DNA of 64,000 bases, from the NCBI GenBank assembly GCA_026573805.1, contig JAIUSX010000097.1, forward strand, positions 7,378,001-7,442,000, given 5' to 3'. The notes under the pieces were generated by a model. It was not told the DNA's origin, did not search any database, and was given only the letters and a program-made list of their open reading frames with translations. How positions within the stretch are numbered: the first letter of the stretch is position 1; every line of letters begins with the position of its first letter. The DNA comes from Hesperophylax magnus. Lineage: Eukaryota > Arthropoda > Insecta > Trichoptera > Limnephilidae. Made by a program: the position numbers and the translations under genes. This document shows, piece by piece, positions 27,501 through 42,500 of the stretch.

Positions 27501-30500
27501 TTTAAAAAGACATTGGTCGTTCTAGAAGCAAGCGATAGATATAAAAATAGCTAAAAAAAACAATCACACAGAATATAGATTCAATTTGTTTCCAACTTAA
27601 GTGGTAGCTCGTGAAATATTTACTAATTTAAGATGATTACGTTTAAAACGAAAGATGATTTACCCACTTACATGCTTGAAAAATTGCCATCACCTAAGTA
27701 CCGGCCTAGTGCATATTTTATTATAACATCATAATAACAAATTACACTGGTTAATGCAGTTCAAATTGATTGTACAAACTTTGAATACAAGTGTTTATCA
27801 CGTGATCACGAGTAATTTTACGAACGAAATGGTTAATTGTTTTTGTTTCCTTAAACGTTTATCATCCTCGTGTTAAAGATCCTGCGCGTGTGCGGGAATG
27901 TCTTATCAAATTTTCAATTTAATTATTCAACAGTCGAGCACGCGTAGTTTTGTAGTTACGTCAGTGGCCATTGCGTCACAAAACGTTTTTCTTTGCGTAA
28001 TTCTGTTGTCTTATGTAGCACGTGGGATGAGTGCATGGTGCTAATTTACCTTAATCATATCAATCAGCGATTCCCAAAGTAAGTGATATCGCCCACAGGG
28101 GCGATTGAAAAAACAGTGCTTGTAATGTTAGAAAAGAGTGTTGAGAGACTTTGTAAATCGGAAATCAATGGAAGGAGTCGAAGAAACCCGAGAGAGACAC
28201 GGCATCAAGATAAAGTTGTGCAGTGGTCAATCCTCTCTGCCTATCCCTGTGACACGGGCAGGAGGATTAAAATGCGCATTACAGCCAAACATATACTTTC
28301 CCACCTTCCACTTCCCCATATCCGTCCCCTATTTGCATAGCCCCATAATATAGCCCAATGGGGATGCCATAGTCTCGCTGGCTCCAAACGGTTCGGAGCA
28401 GTTACTCTTGTGCAGTTTCAAATAAAAACGAATATTTTTTCATTGCACTTAGGATTTACGTATTTATTTATTTTAATTAATTTTCCTCAAATACTTACAA
28501 TTCAAACTAATTTGTAAAAATGTCAGTTGGGATAGAAGGGTGGTGAGTCAAATAAGTTTTGGAAACTCTGACAGTGGCCAAATGATGGGACAACTTTACT
28601 GCACCGTGTGTATTATATACATCAGAGTTAGTAAGTTGTCTTCTCCCCGGTTAGACAATCAAAGCATGTTTAACGTCCATCACATCACTCTCATGGTGTG
28701 CACACATTAAACATTCAACACTGCCGTGCGATAATGGGAATTGTCAACATCGACTCCATTCCACTCGCTCCACTCACTCCACTCACTCCACTTGGGCCAG
28801 CGCGCAGCGGCCAGCACGCGATCATCCCATTCTTTACAACTTGTTTGCAGTTTACCTGGTGTCAAGGTTCGCCGTTTTAATACGCCGTTTACTACACCAA
28901 AGCACGTCAATTGTTAATGACTCAATAAAAAAATTCTTCATAAATTACAGTAAATATGTAATTCAAATAGTTAGATTTTATTGCAATATAATCATTATCT
29001 TCCTCTTGTATACCTTTGGGAGATTGGCTAACATCAGGGAAATTGTCACCTTGCTGATTGTAGACTGTTACAACTCTTATGCCAATCATGCAAATGTAGG
29101 AGCCATGAGTCGCGGGATTCTCGTCTACACGTATTCCATTAAACGTTCCCTGAAGTATCAATTAGGTAAAATAATGTTGCCACACCTGACTGACTATGTG
29201 ACAAAGATGGTTCCATGATAACTCAACACAGTGACAATTCAACACACTTTTAAAAAGTGATATAAAGTCATTAGAAACGATGAAAAAAAAATTAACCTAA
29301 CCTAACCTAACCTACTTAACCCAGTTAATAAAGTTTTTGTTTCATCACTTTCCATGATTTTATATGATTTTATAACTTTTTAAAGATGTGATGAATTATC
29401 ATTGTGATGATTTAGCCGGTCACCGCAAAGATATATAGAACTTCCTTACAATTTTTTTACTTTTAGTACCTACCTTCCTTTTTGTGAGATTTTTAGTAAT
29501 TCGTGGAACAACATCTAATTTAGTCACCGTCAAAGTTTACGCGGTATTTCGAGGATCGCATATTAATAACAATAATAATAATTGGATAATTTTTATGGCG
29601 CCTTTTTGTGAAAAATCACCTCAAGGGCTGATATAGCGTCCGAATATGACTTAATAGGCTCTAATTATTTATTAAATAAAAAAGAAGATACGATTTTGCA
29701 AGCAGAGTCCACAATACAAAAAAAACCGCAAAGCACATGTATTTATTTTCTCCAAGTGCACGGAGAAAAATTACTCTTGCTAATTTATTAAGAATCTTTT
29801 AAAACTTATTGGCACTCGTAATTCCGGTTGAAAACGGGATTGCAGGCCTTACGTATGAATTAACAGATTTCTTGATAAACTTTTAGTAAATTATGAATAT
29901 ATTATCACGAGTTCGGAAGTTCATGAAAATCCGAATAATTTTGCATTTCTTCGTGCTATATTATCAAGGCAAACCGCCTTATTATCAAAAATGTGGCGGT
30001 ATTCAAATGGCAAATATTCATTTTTCTCAGTGTGCGCATATATGTGGAAAAAACCCCAATGGTCGGTTACCGGTAACTGGACAAATCAGGACATTTTTGA
30101 AAAGTGATATAAAAAAATAGGTTAACTAGGTTAGGGGTAAGGTTATGATAGGTTTTTGAACTAATTTCACTATCACTTTTCATGACTTAATAACACTTTT
30201 CAAACGTGCTCTGATTTTCTACTGTTCTAATTTTTCACGGAACCAACCTATCCACTCTCCTCGTGTATGGTCTAAATCTATAAAAACCTATATTTCAGGT
30301 TTACCTATCATTATTCAGATTCAAAATTACGAGCGGTTTCTCAAAGAAAAATTCACCACGAGTTACGATAATGAACATACCGTACCTACTCATTATTGTT
30401 TGCCTCTAAAAAATTATTTAGTAAGTACAAAAACAATTTGAAATTATATTTTTTTGGGTAGATATCTCGATCGGAGCGAAGAGGAAGAGAGAACGGCGGC

Positions 30501-33500
30501 CACTGTAAATCACACCGAGTGTTTATGATTTCCATATTTATTGAATACGGCACGACCCCACGACCCCAAGCCCCCTGCCCCGCGCTCGGGTTCAATCGTG
30601 ATAAAACAACAATCCAAAGGGCTCACCGAGTTGCTTCTTAATCCCAGGACCAGTTTGCTCCAAACAACGCGATAGTAAAACAGGACCCCTTTTCGTGGCG
30701 CATGCTTTCGCGAATGTGGGAATTCGCCGACAATATTCGTACAACTCCGATTGTCTCTTCTAATATTAATACTTTTATACATTTTCATAGCTACTTTTGT
30801 GGAATTGTACCTCGTGGGATTAACTGCTTTTGATTTGCTTCAATTTAAGTTATTAACTTATCTTGTATCAAAAAAATTGCAATTTTAGGCGACATACGCA
30901 ACTGTTAGAAATGGGAAGCATAAAACATACTTTACGGAAAGCAGAAGATACCTGGGTTCTAGCACGGTCGATCGATAAAGGTTGTATCGATAATGTCGAT
31001 AACTTGTCAGCGTTTGCGAGCGTCACTGCAGATCATAATAAATTACAAACACTTAGTCGTTGTGAACTATTGTTTTTTATTCGTTGGCGATCTGCGATCA
31101 ACATTGGCGATCATGTTCGGGAACTATAACCGTGACCGTGCTAGATACTCTGTGGAGACAGGAGAATATACAAAAATCGCAAAATATCCAATGACAAACC
31201 TGGTATAAAAGGACTGCAGCATTGTCAAATTACTAACGTGAAATATAGGAGATCAATTAGCTAACTAAACTGTTTTTGTAACTTTGCTGTGAGTTACGAT
31301 GTTTCAACATTCTGTAACTCTTTGCGCAAATGTCTACATTAACATTCCGACTGCTGCTAAGTAACTAACTACATTATCTTAATCGGATTGCACTATGGTA
31401 ATAAGACATCTCGGAACTGTCGATGCTGGTACACGATTAAACCCGTATCTCTCGGGACTGCTGGAACTGGGAAAGCCATTTAACTTGTCTTTAATTATAA
31501 GATTCTAACTTGAAGATCAGTGATCGATCTGTAAAAGGTGATACGTTATGGTTCTGATAACTATCCATAGAAAAAATCATAACCACTATGCCTACATACT
31601 CTGAGAGACATTTAAAGATAGGTTCGTGAATAATATTAAGTCTATAGGCCTTTGTTTTGTAAATTTAAAATAAGTTCGAAAAAATGGCAAGTCGAAAAAG
31701 AACAATTGACATATTTACTGACTCCATTTATAGAATTAAGTGTCATGTATACCAGCGCTTTGTTGAATCGTACAATTTTTAGTAGCTTTGATAATGTGGT
31801 TTAGTTATTTGTCTTAATAATAATAATAATAATACCTGGATGACTTTTATAGCGCCGTTTTTGTGCAAAAACACCTCAAGGGCGCTGTACAAACTTATAA
31901 TACATTTCTACAGTGTTATTACTTAATTATTTATGGAGAAAATATATAGTACAATACTTACCTGGTAGGTCACTTGAGATTAACACTTAATTAACATTAT
32001 CTAATTGTTTATTGGTGAAATTTAGATACAGGGTTTAGGACTTAATTGAAAAATTGAATATAACTGGACTTTCTCTTAGGATTGGTATATTTAATGTAGT
32101 ATCTTATATGTAGTATTGTTCTAATTTCTAAATTATTTTATTTTACTTTTTCATGTCTTACTAATACTGTCTCATTTTCAGTTTAACGTTATTTCTTGCT
32201 TTAAAAACTTTCTGTACAATTTTCTATAGCTTACTAGGCTGGGCGTAAAACCAAATAAAATAAAATATTTCTATTCTTATTTTATTAGTATTTTTATTAT
32301 ATTACCCACACACAGGTATTGCCTTAGTACGTAAAAAAAATAAACAATGTTACTATGTACCTACTTTAGTTGAAAATTATTGGGAAAAATAAATTTAATT
32401 GCGCAGTTTCATTTTGTACCATGAAGATGCTTGTGCTAAACGAAACCGGTCAGTCGTAGAAAATTAAATTAATACAATTTTAATAATTTACGATTATTTG
32501 ACAATTTCAAAACAAAACACAGAACAGAAGTGTGGTGTCAATGTCTTTATGTTTTTTTGCCCGCGCAGGTTTCACCATGCCACAGGCATCTTAGATTGAT
32601 GCCTATGTAATAAATAAAGAAAATAATAAACAGATTTTTTATTTTAAAAGTTAGATTATTAAACAATTCTAAGCTTAAACAAAACTTTGTGTGTACATTC
32701 ATAGGTGAACCGCAAACCACGAAATTTCTCATACAAAAATTCACAATTATTCCTGAAGAATGGTTACCCTTGCCTTGCAAAAGAGCTCGAAAGACTGTCT
32801 GGGAGGGAGAGGAGTTTGCCCCCAGACGATTGCATTTATTTTTAAGCAACTGTCGATTGTCTTGCTAAATCCTCCGCTCTCACTGCTCGGTGGCAGTGCG
32901 TTGGCAAAGGATCACATTGGAAAATAAAGAGATTATTGAAAACTTACAGCCAACTTTACAAGTCCGCAATTATGTAGGAGATTAAAAGTTCTTCCGTTTG
33001 TACCCGCGTCGTATAGCTAGCTGCTTTTTTCTTATTCTGCAAATAATGCAATACATTATAAAATTTGTTTGCTGTTTTTATCGAGAGAAGTGCAAAAAAC
33101 TACATTTTGCTATTATGCTATACATGCTCTTTTACTCCTTTGTTATTATATTATTTTGTAGCACGTAGTTGCTTTTTTATATTATTAGATTATGTATCAA
33201 TCTGCCTACATTTCTAAAAATAATATTTAAAAAAATACAACTACCTTCATGAAAACACAGAATAGTGTTTATACTTACACATTTTAGGTCAGTTCATTAA
33301 AATATAATGCAAAATGTATGAAAGTAAACACCTATAATAAATTCTTGAGAAAGTACTTGGTTTTTTTGACCTTGCTGAGGTTCATTAAGTAAAATTTATT
33401 TTCATCGTTTTTGACCTCAAGGTGAAGAGTTGTTCATTTTGTTTTCTACATTGACCTAAAATATTTTAAAGTGGCTCCCGCAGGCGGGCGATAAATAAAA

Positions 33501-36500
33501 AATATCGCCTTTTTATTAGCCCCGCGGAATAATTCAGCAGACAATAAGTGTAGGCTTCGGATTTTATAGGCCTTTCAGAGACCTCCGGCCCCCACCGCCA
33601 TCCCTTCGGTGAATAAACGACCACCGCATACTCCGTAAAGCACCGAGCTTTCCTGTGAATGCGTACTAAGGACTGAATCACACAAGACGCCAGAAACTAG
33701 CCATGGAGTTGCAGCAGATCTAGAAGGATTAAAAGGTATGGTCTATTTGGAAATAAACGTCACTTATTTCACGTTTCAACTTTTTTCCAAGAAGGTTTGG
33801 AGCATCTAAAACATATTCTTGTATCCCTCAAGACCATTGCGGCTCTTTGTGAGGATATCGTCGATGATCCCCACAAAAAGAAAGGACACACGATTTTTAA
33901 ATTATATAATTATATTGGAAACATTTTATAAAATATACATGAGTACCCATAGTACCCATGTATGAAAGGGCAAATAAAATTTAATATTAAAAGTACATGG
34001 AGTAAAATTAGTATTGCTAATTTACTAAACATTATCATAGGTTAAATATCTGGGACAAACCCTTACAGAAGACATGAAGAATATAGAAGATATGGAGCGA
34101 CAAAGCAGAGCAATCAATGTAACGACCGGAATGCTCTTAAGATAGTTCTACTGTAGCGAAGATATTAGAACACGTCAGAACTGTGGATACAATGTGGATA
34201 CTGTGTGCTATAACAACGCATACAGGCAACTAAGGCAACTACCAAGGTTCTGCAGTGCCTCCACGATGTTCACAGAAGGGAGGGTGCATTTATTTTGCCA
34301 ATATTGGGTAAGCGGTGGATAACCTCCAGTTATCCGTGTAATGCTTTTATTTGTTGTTATCATTAGGTACCTATCTATTTTTTTGCTCATTATTATTATT
34401 TGTTATTGCTCTTATATATCTTTAATGTAAAACTTGTGTATCTATAAGCATATACATATCATGTAATATGGCAGACTGGGCTCGCACTACCCTCATAGCC
34501 CTGCCGAATTAAATAGTTGAATAAATAAAACAAAATTAAAATAAATTGAGCATCTTCGTAATCCGGTATAAAACGGAATTGTAGGTCCTTAAAGAATGAA
34601 TTAATAGGTTCCCTGATAAACTTTTATCAAGATACGAATATATTATCACGATCTCGGAACACGTGTTCATAAAAATCCTAATATTGTCGCATTTCATCAT
34701 TGTATATTTATTATCAAGGAAAATTCAGGTGCATGAACACGTGTTCCGATATATTAGGAATTGACTAAAGGTTTATCGGGAAACAGCCGGCAATCCCGTT
34801 TTTAAACGCACTACAAATAATATGAAGAGATTCTTAATAAATTAGCATTTTTTTCTGTATAGGTGCCTACGTAATTATCTATTTTTTTCTAAAAGTTATT
34901 ATTCCTACTGCCACAATTAATACATTTCACCAATAAATTTTATTTTGCAGCACTCTATTTGTCATAGTAGACGAGAGACTCAGTGACAGAAGTAATGAAA
35001 TAAAACCGGTAACAATTTATATCTTCAAAAGTGGACTTGAGCAACCCCTGACTGCCAGGAAAGTATATGTACTAATTTTATTATGGTGTTTTTTTTTCAA
35101 ATATTGTCAATGGAGGACTTTTGAAAAATGACTTAATTACCTCTGAAAATGGTGCCCCTAAAGTTATTAACATTACCTTATCGTATTTTGTCTTTCAGTC
35201 GGTTCGTGTAATTCCGCCTTGTATTTCAGCATCGACACGTTTCGAGTGCGGGCGATAAAAGTTTGGAAATCGCCTGTTAGTATTCCTGATACAGCCTCCC
35301 CGACCCGTCCAGGTTTGATGTGTCTCGTGTACTGTATACTGTCACTTAAATGGGTCAGTTTTTACAGCCAACTTTCTTCATTAAATATTAATTTTATTAC
35401 GAAAAATCTAAAAGTTTACAGCGAAACCATCTGCCTGAAAGACATAACCCCTTCCGTTAAATAATATCTAACATAATATATGTTGAAGCAGAGTCATGGC
35501 ACCTTGGTAGTGTCCAGGCATGTAATAGAGTTGTCGAAGACGGTGTTCAGTAATATAATACCTCATCTTAACTATTTATCTTGATCCTACTTCTACTGAG
35601 GCAACCCTACCGAAAGTTCCGACAACGTACTATATGAAACGGCTGTAAGATAGATTTTGATTTCAGTGATTTCTGGTCGTCGAAGTACAATATTAGATAC
35701 CAAAGAATTTTTGTCACCTTTGTGTGTAAAAATGACAACATGGTAAAAAGAAGTTAGTTTTTGAGACCTCCATCTGAAATGGAGGAACGAAACACAAAGA
35801 CCGGCAAGTTATTACGCAGTCTTGCTCTTGAGGGAACTAAACTTACACAGGATTACTGCACACTTAAAACGAAATATATTATATATATATTATTTGTTGT
35901 GAATAATTGACCTTAGCATCCATTGGAGGTTACTAATACGACCGTGTGCTTAAAATTTCATTAACTTTAGATTTCACAATTTTCAGAAATATATTTTTAT
36001 TTAGTTTGCGAGTATTAACACAATAATTTAATGAAAAGTTACAAATAATTTAATTTGCATTAATTCCTAGATTAAATTTTGTCGCCATAAACAATGGCAC
36101 AATAATAAAAAATAATTGTGTGGCTTTAAAATATGGCTTTGTCATTTGTTGAAGTTTTACTAAAATATGGGGACACAATGATGATTGTGCCACTGTTATT
36201 GCTGAAATATTTAATATGATAATACGGCAAGTGTGTTATGATTGTATTATCATTTCAATGAATCTATGTTTGTGTTATCGTATAATTATTGATTTAGAGT
36301 AGTATCCAGTGATAAAACAAGTTTTCTCAACAGATATAAAACGGCGATGAAACAACAACGCGGAAAAACTGAGAAAGGGGCACCTAGATGGTTCGGATAT
36401 GCAGAGCGGATATACGTTAAAAGGAGTGTCAGCATAATGTATTATGAATAAATCGAGGATACCTAATGAATTGAGGGTTTTTTTTTAATTTTCACATGTA

Positions 36501-39500
36501 GCAAACACTTTATGGATAAACATAATTACAATAATTAGAATAAAATAACTTTGGTTGGTTGGTGTTATACAGGGTATTCCAATAAGAGGTGTTATTTTGA
36601 AATTCAATCGTAATAAATCAATGGTTTCGTTGCTCATGTGGCACGTAGCGCCGTTTTGTTAAAATCAAACGTTGTCCAGATCAATACCATCCAATTCCGG
36701 CCATAAAAAATCATTAATCAACTCTCGATAGCGATCCATTCACCGTAACTGTTGCTCCAGCCTCATTTTCAAAAAAGTAAGGTCAAATGACTCCGCCGGA
36801 CCATAAACCGCACCAAAAAGTAACACGTTGAAGATAAAGAGGCTTTTCAACTATAATTCTTGTGTTTTCCGAGCCCCAAATGCGACAATTTTGCTTGTTG
36901 ACGAAGCCATCTAGGTGGAAATGGGCCTCATCACTCAAAATGATTTGCATTTGATTCACTCAAGTGAATTTTAATAATTGCAATGCGTTGTTGAAGCGTG
37001 TATCGTTCCATTTTTATCAATGGCGTAGTTTTTACTTGTCAAATGTCAAAAAATGACAGCTTCAAAAGTAACATCTACCGAAATAGCGGGCTATTCAAAA
37101 TAACACCTCTTATTGGAAAATCCTGTATATTGTTTTTTTTTTTTTTTTTTGTAAATATATACAACATAGTGGTTATAAAAACATATTTTTTTGAATTTTA
37201 ACGCATACATATGTCGCCTCATGTGAAAAAATGGAACAGCGGAAGGGTGGATATATGTGAATATGTTTGATGAAAAGGGTATATAGGTACCCAGACAGAG
37301 TTATGTGGAGGTTGATTCTCTCTGCCTGACCTGTGGGGTAATGTCGTTGGATAATTTTTAACGCAGTTTGAGGTTAAAGTTTGACAACATTTTCCGATCC
37401 TCACCTTCTTTTTAAGATTAAATTAATGTTTATGTTTTTAAACCTACACAAAATAAAAAAATCAAAACTTTTACAGTGATTTTATTTTTAGGAAAAAACC
37501 TAATAGTTTTCTTCCTATAAAATTGGAGAAATTAAAAACCAACATTGACATACATTTTTTTTTTAATATTGCGAAAAACGGGATTTTTACTTTTAGCGTG
37601 ATGGTCTAGGATTTGATGACATTAAGAGGAAAATATTTCATAACCCATTGAATTATTTGTGTACACAATTTTAATACGACTACCAAACTAGGCACAAACT
37701 CAAATTTATTACGGGAGTTAAACATTTATTCAAAAAATGTATTTTAAAAATCGACAGCTTTTCCAATCTTGAGTTTTGTCAGTTAAAGGTTACAGTTGAA
37801 GGACATAAAACAAGTTACTCGTGTCTAAAAGAAGCCAAAAAAGATAGCAAGAAAAGAGGCACTATCGATCGTAAGACCTCAAGATAAGCGAAGGGTGCCT
37901 TACCCTCACTTACTTAGGGCCAACCCGCACTGATAAGACTTCTTCAAAGAACTCCCTTAAAACCCCATCCGATACCTCCTATCGGTAAGCCATAATCAAT
38001 ACGAGTTTCTAAACTAATTTTGTGCGGGTTTCAAATACGTTTGGGTTATGCTATTAATCCGTTAACTCGGAGATATTATTGAAACACGACAGATTTGACT
38101 TAATCTAATCTTAAGCTAAGGTTATCTTCTTAAATCAATGCGAAAAAAATATTTCACAGTTTGAGAAAGGGATGTACAAAGTCAGCAAATATCTTGGGTA
38201 AAAATAATAAATTCCGTTGTAAAATTCCAATCTTCGGTCAAAATTCCAATACCGGTGAAATCAAGAAAAAAAAAGTATACTAGCGATGGGTCATGACTCA
38301 TTTTATCAAGAGCGAGAGCCACGGAATCAGCTCAATATTTTCGTACGGCTCAAAGAGTCGACTCAATTGAACGACGGCTCAATTGAACGGGAGCCGTGAG
38401 CTCAGAGCGCATGAACAATTAGAACAGTGCGCTCGCCCGATACGACTCGCCCATTAATGATCGTACGACTCTTGATACAGGTACGCCGCCTCGTACCACG
38501 AGAAAAATAAGATTGTGGGTAGTTAGCAGGTGTAAGTACATATGTCGAAGTCTAGATTTGGGACTGTCAGACGCCGTTCCCATCTCTGAGTAAGTAATAA
38601 ATATTAATACTTGGATAATTTTAATGACGGAAAATAACGGAATAGAGCCGTGACACGGTTTACCGGGAGTCGTACGAATACGGTTCGTCAAAAAGAGCTA
38701 GCTCAATTATGCGGCTCTTTCACGAACGTCTCATCGCTACTGTATTTTGTTTAACCGCAGCATTGCCCATATAAGGTGGCTCTGTTTCTGGTAGGAGTTT
38801 TCATGACTCGGCGGGCAATCAGTTTCACACCTTTCATTATAAGTCACGTGTTTGTGAAAACTTTCCGGGTATACCTTTCTCATGCGGGCAATTTCACAAA
38901 AAATATCTCATGTTTGCAACCATTATTCCACAGTTCAACGTTTCCCCAACTCTGTGGGGTTCGTTTCATTAAAGCATTCAGCGCTCGCGTTGTAAGCCGG
39001 CAACTGTTATTATTTCGCTGCACATTCAAATGAATAGGGGAACTAGCTTCGCTAATAGAAAATATCGCAATTTAAACTTGCGACCATAAAAGTGTCAGCA
39101 AACTTACATACAGAATAGTCAGCCTATTTTTTACAAGCACAATGGGACTAGAGTTTTCCCACAGACAGAGATCGCTTTGTTGCGAATGTTCGCGATGGCG
39201 TCGAATCCCGGCAGAGTGGAAAAATTCAGCGATCATGTCCGGCTTCCGGCCGTTGTTTATGCCCCACAGACAACAGGCGTCGGGGGACGCCAAATAATAA
39301 ATGACCTTCCGCTCACGAGGGAAACGGAAAACAAATCATCTCATGTATCGATGGAATAAAACGCTCCAACGATCCCAGCAGCCACCACCCGCCAATGGCC
39401 TCCTGTGCTACGCGCAAATCTTTACATAAAAGGGAAATGTGAGGCCGTTTCATGTAAGCTATTATGTAACGTGAATTTTTACGACGATAACGCTTAGGGT

Positions 39501-42500
39501 TTAAGCCTTTTTAGAAGGGAATGTTGGAAAAACATAAAGGTTTTTTTGAATAATTTGATTTGAGTACAAGGGTGGCATTGGTTTTCTTTAGAAACCTTTG
39601 CCTAGTTATGATATAATAAAGAATATTATTTTACTACCTACTTAAATTATTTAATTTCCGTTTTATTTAAATATTCTACTGGTATAAGTATCGACTAATA
39701 TATGAATGTATACAAAACATTACATCTTAAAGAAGGGCATACTCGGAATTTATTAATTTACTAGCGCGTGATAAAGGCGATGGTGTGAACTCATCGGTTC
39801 CAATTTTGAAAATAATAATTGAAATAATTTTCTGCTCAAATATTATATTATAGGTAGGTACTTTAACGCTTGTCTGAATTCTTGACATAATCAGTTCCAA
39901 TTTGGAAAAGGACACTTAAATTAAAAACAAATCCGAGTTCATTGAACCAGAGTTACATCACAGATTTTCCTACCAACCAACATATTGATATACCTTTAAA
40001 TTTAATAAAGAATGCAATTGCTAGGAGTTTCAATCATATACTCGTACCGAATACAGCATCTTGGTTGCATTCTCATAAAACTACAAACAGCCTCCATAAA
40101 GCAGTGAAATTGCGAGTCTCGCGAAATACGATAGAATAATATTTATTTTGATGTCAGTATGAGGATGGGATGAGATGGAATCGTCGATAAGGGACATAAC
40201 ATTAAACATGAAAGTAGTTCCAGACGATCCACACGGGCGCTAAAAATGTATCGCAGTTCTACTTTGTCGACAATGCGGAGGAGTAAGATATTAATCTCGG
40301 AGACGTGAAGAATGTAGCGAGGGCTCTGGGGCCCGACTGCCAGGTGGGGGCAAGATAAAATTTCGCACAATAAGGGTGAAAAAATTTTGCCAAAATAAAG
40401 AAATATTACTCACTAGAGCGATAGTGATTCGAGTGATAAAAAGCGAGAAATACCTTACTCGAGATGCAGAGTTACAAATTTATAAATTGTTAAATCATAA
40501 AACTAGTTTAGGTTTCAATTTTTTTTTAAAGAAAGACAAAAATTACCTGGTTACGAATAACCTGACAATATTTAAAAATCTTCACTACCACTACAGTAAG
40601 CGGAAAATGTTGCTTGTATTGTAATAGAGGACTTAGCCAGCCATGGAATTGAACACACGACGGGTGGGACCCAAACGCGATGTCAACTCAGTCACCGACC
40701 GGTTAATGTTTGCTACATTAACATTTGGAAAATTATGAACGACACGAAGGCACACTCTAATGATTGGTATCTACTGCAAAGTTTCTTCATAAGGTAATAT
40801 TTTCAAGTTTTAAAGTTCTTAAGCTAAAGAATATTTCTTTATAACCTGAAAACATAAACTAAAATGTGTTGTTATAAATTATGTGTTGTTTCACAGAATT
40901 TGAACAATTCATCAAATTTCAACGTTAATTTTCGGGTACTGTGAAAGTCCTATTCAAGTTCTGTTATTATAACATTATCGGCTAGTTGGTTGACATCGCT
41001 GAAATAATAACAGAACTTGAAAAAATCTTTCACAGAACTTAAAAATTTACTTTGAAATTTGAAGTATTGTTCAAATTCTCTGAAACAACCCGTATTAAGT
41101 GTCTGTAACGTCACTTAAATTTCGATTGTGACAATGTCAGCATAACTTCCACAGGTAGGTACTACTCGTATGTCTTGTTTAATTAGAAAAATAAACTCAC
41201 ATGCTACTTCCACAAAGGCAGACTGGCTCCTAATTTGTCCTCTTCCTGTCCAGGCGATGCAGTCACAGCGAAAGTTCTCTTTGCCGAAGTACTCCTCGAC
41301 CTGGTTCCTGGTGACGTCACACTCAGCCTCGACTATCCTGACACCGGACTGAGGATCCACGAACTCCAACTGCCTGGAGCCGGGCCAGCGGACTCCGTTG
41401 CATTTGAAGAACACCTGGAATGGGTTACGTGACTGAAAATACTTTTCTTTTATAAAATATGATGCAATTATTGCATCACAAGTCCTAATAAACAAAATAT
41501 GTAAATTTGTACAAAACAATTCATTATTTCCTTTTATAAAATGTAATGGAATTATTGCATCGCAAGTCCTAATAAACAAAGGATGTACATTTGTAAAAAA
41601 CAAAATTGCTTCAAACAGCAAAATTATCCTATAAAAGTACGGTAAAATATCATATCTCTTGTAGTTAATCCTTGTCTTTAAAAAAATCCCTGTGAGTTGC
41701 CAACGTAAGGTTCTCTGTCAATTAGAGTTCATAATATAATGACAGTGTTTACTAGCTTCATGAGCCCTCTGTACACTTAATTATTTACTTCAAATGTCTG
41801 AGAAACCATCCAATTAGTGCGATCTAAACTTGTTAATTACTGAGCGGGTCTTAACCTCCGGAGATAATCAGAGACGAGAGCTTTCCCATAGAGATGGCTG
41901 CAAAATACACAGGATCAAGTTCCACGACACTTCTCGACGAAGAAAACACCGGCTAGACTTACTTTTTCACGGAATTCGTATGGCTCGCAATTAATTTCCA
42001 CCGGAAAATATTTGCAAATAAACTTTAACACACGACCCAAATACTTATATTATTTTGGTGGGTGTTCTACCACAAAACTCTACACCATGTGGGTAGGTAC
42101 TAAGTCCATAGTACACACTACATACATAAAGTAATACCTGTAATTTTTCAAGATTAAAAGAGTTGATACCAGGTTCCATGTTATCTAATGAATCTCATTA
42201 ATTTACGGTATGTTGAACTCTAACTTTCAAAGTAATAAATTAATCCGTAAAGAAGTTTGTTTTTATCGTGTCAACCGTGTTGTGGAATTAGGGACTGGCT
42301 TGTGGATAAGGCCAGAACATCTACTCATCCAAAGTGTTACTTTGCTGATACAATCCAAACAAAGTCGCTGAAGTTTCAAATAACCCGTCAGATTAAATAT
42401 ATACAGTGTGTCAACTATGAACTGAATTCAGGCCGAGCTTGAATTAATGTTTCATCCGATCCTATCTCGGCATTCCGCAAGGAACATTTACGGCCCTGCG

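Larger units (their letters stand above)
1642..41200 (-). other. unc-5 intron 3, about 39.6 kb, repeat-filled
   Basis: Bounded by GCAT|GTGAGT at 41200 and TTGCAG at 1642. The split codon T+AT is Tyr, as expected in UNC5, so no exon seems to be missing. Its content is nearly all mobile-element sequence, described in separate entries. No convincing host exon was found on either strand inside it. Confidence 0.8.

Noticed and set aside
28841..29218. 125-codon ORF as a gene
   Set aside because: No recognisable domain, codon use like the surrounding AT-rich DNA, ends in the MITE boundary.
38281..38739. 8-bp target duplication for the TAGCGATG-ended element
   Set aside because: Flanks do not match as a direct repeat at any reasonable boundary, so hAT membership is only tentative.
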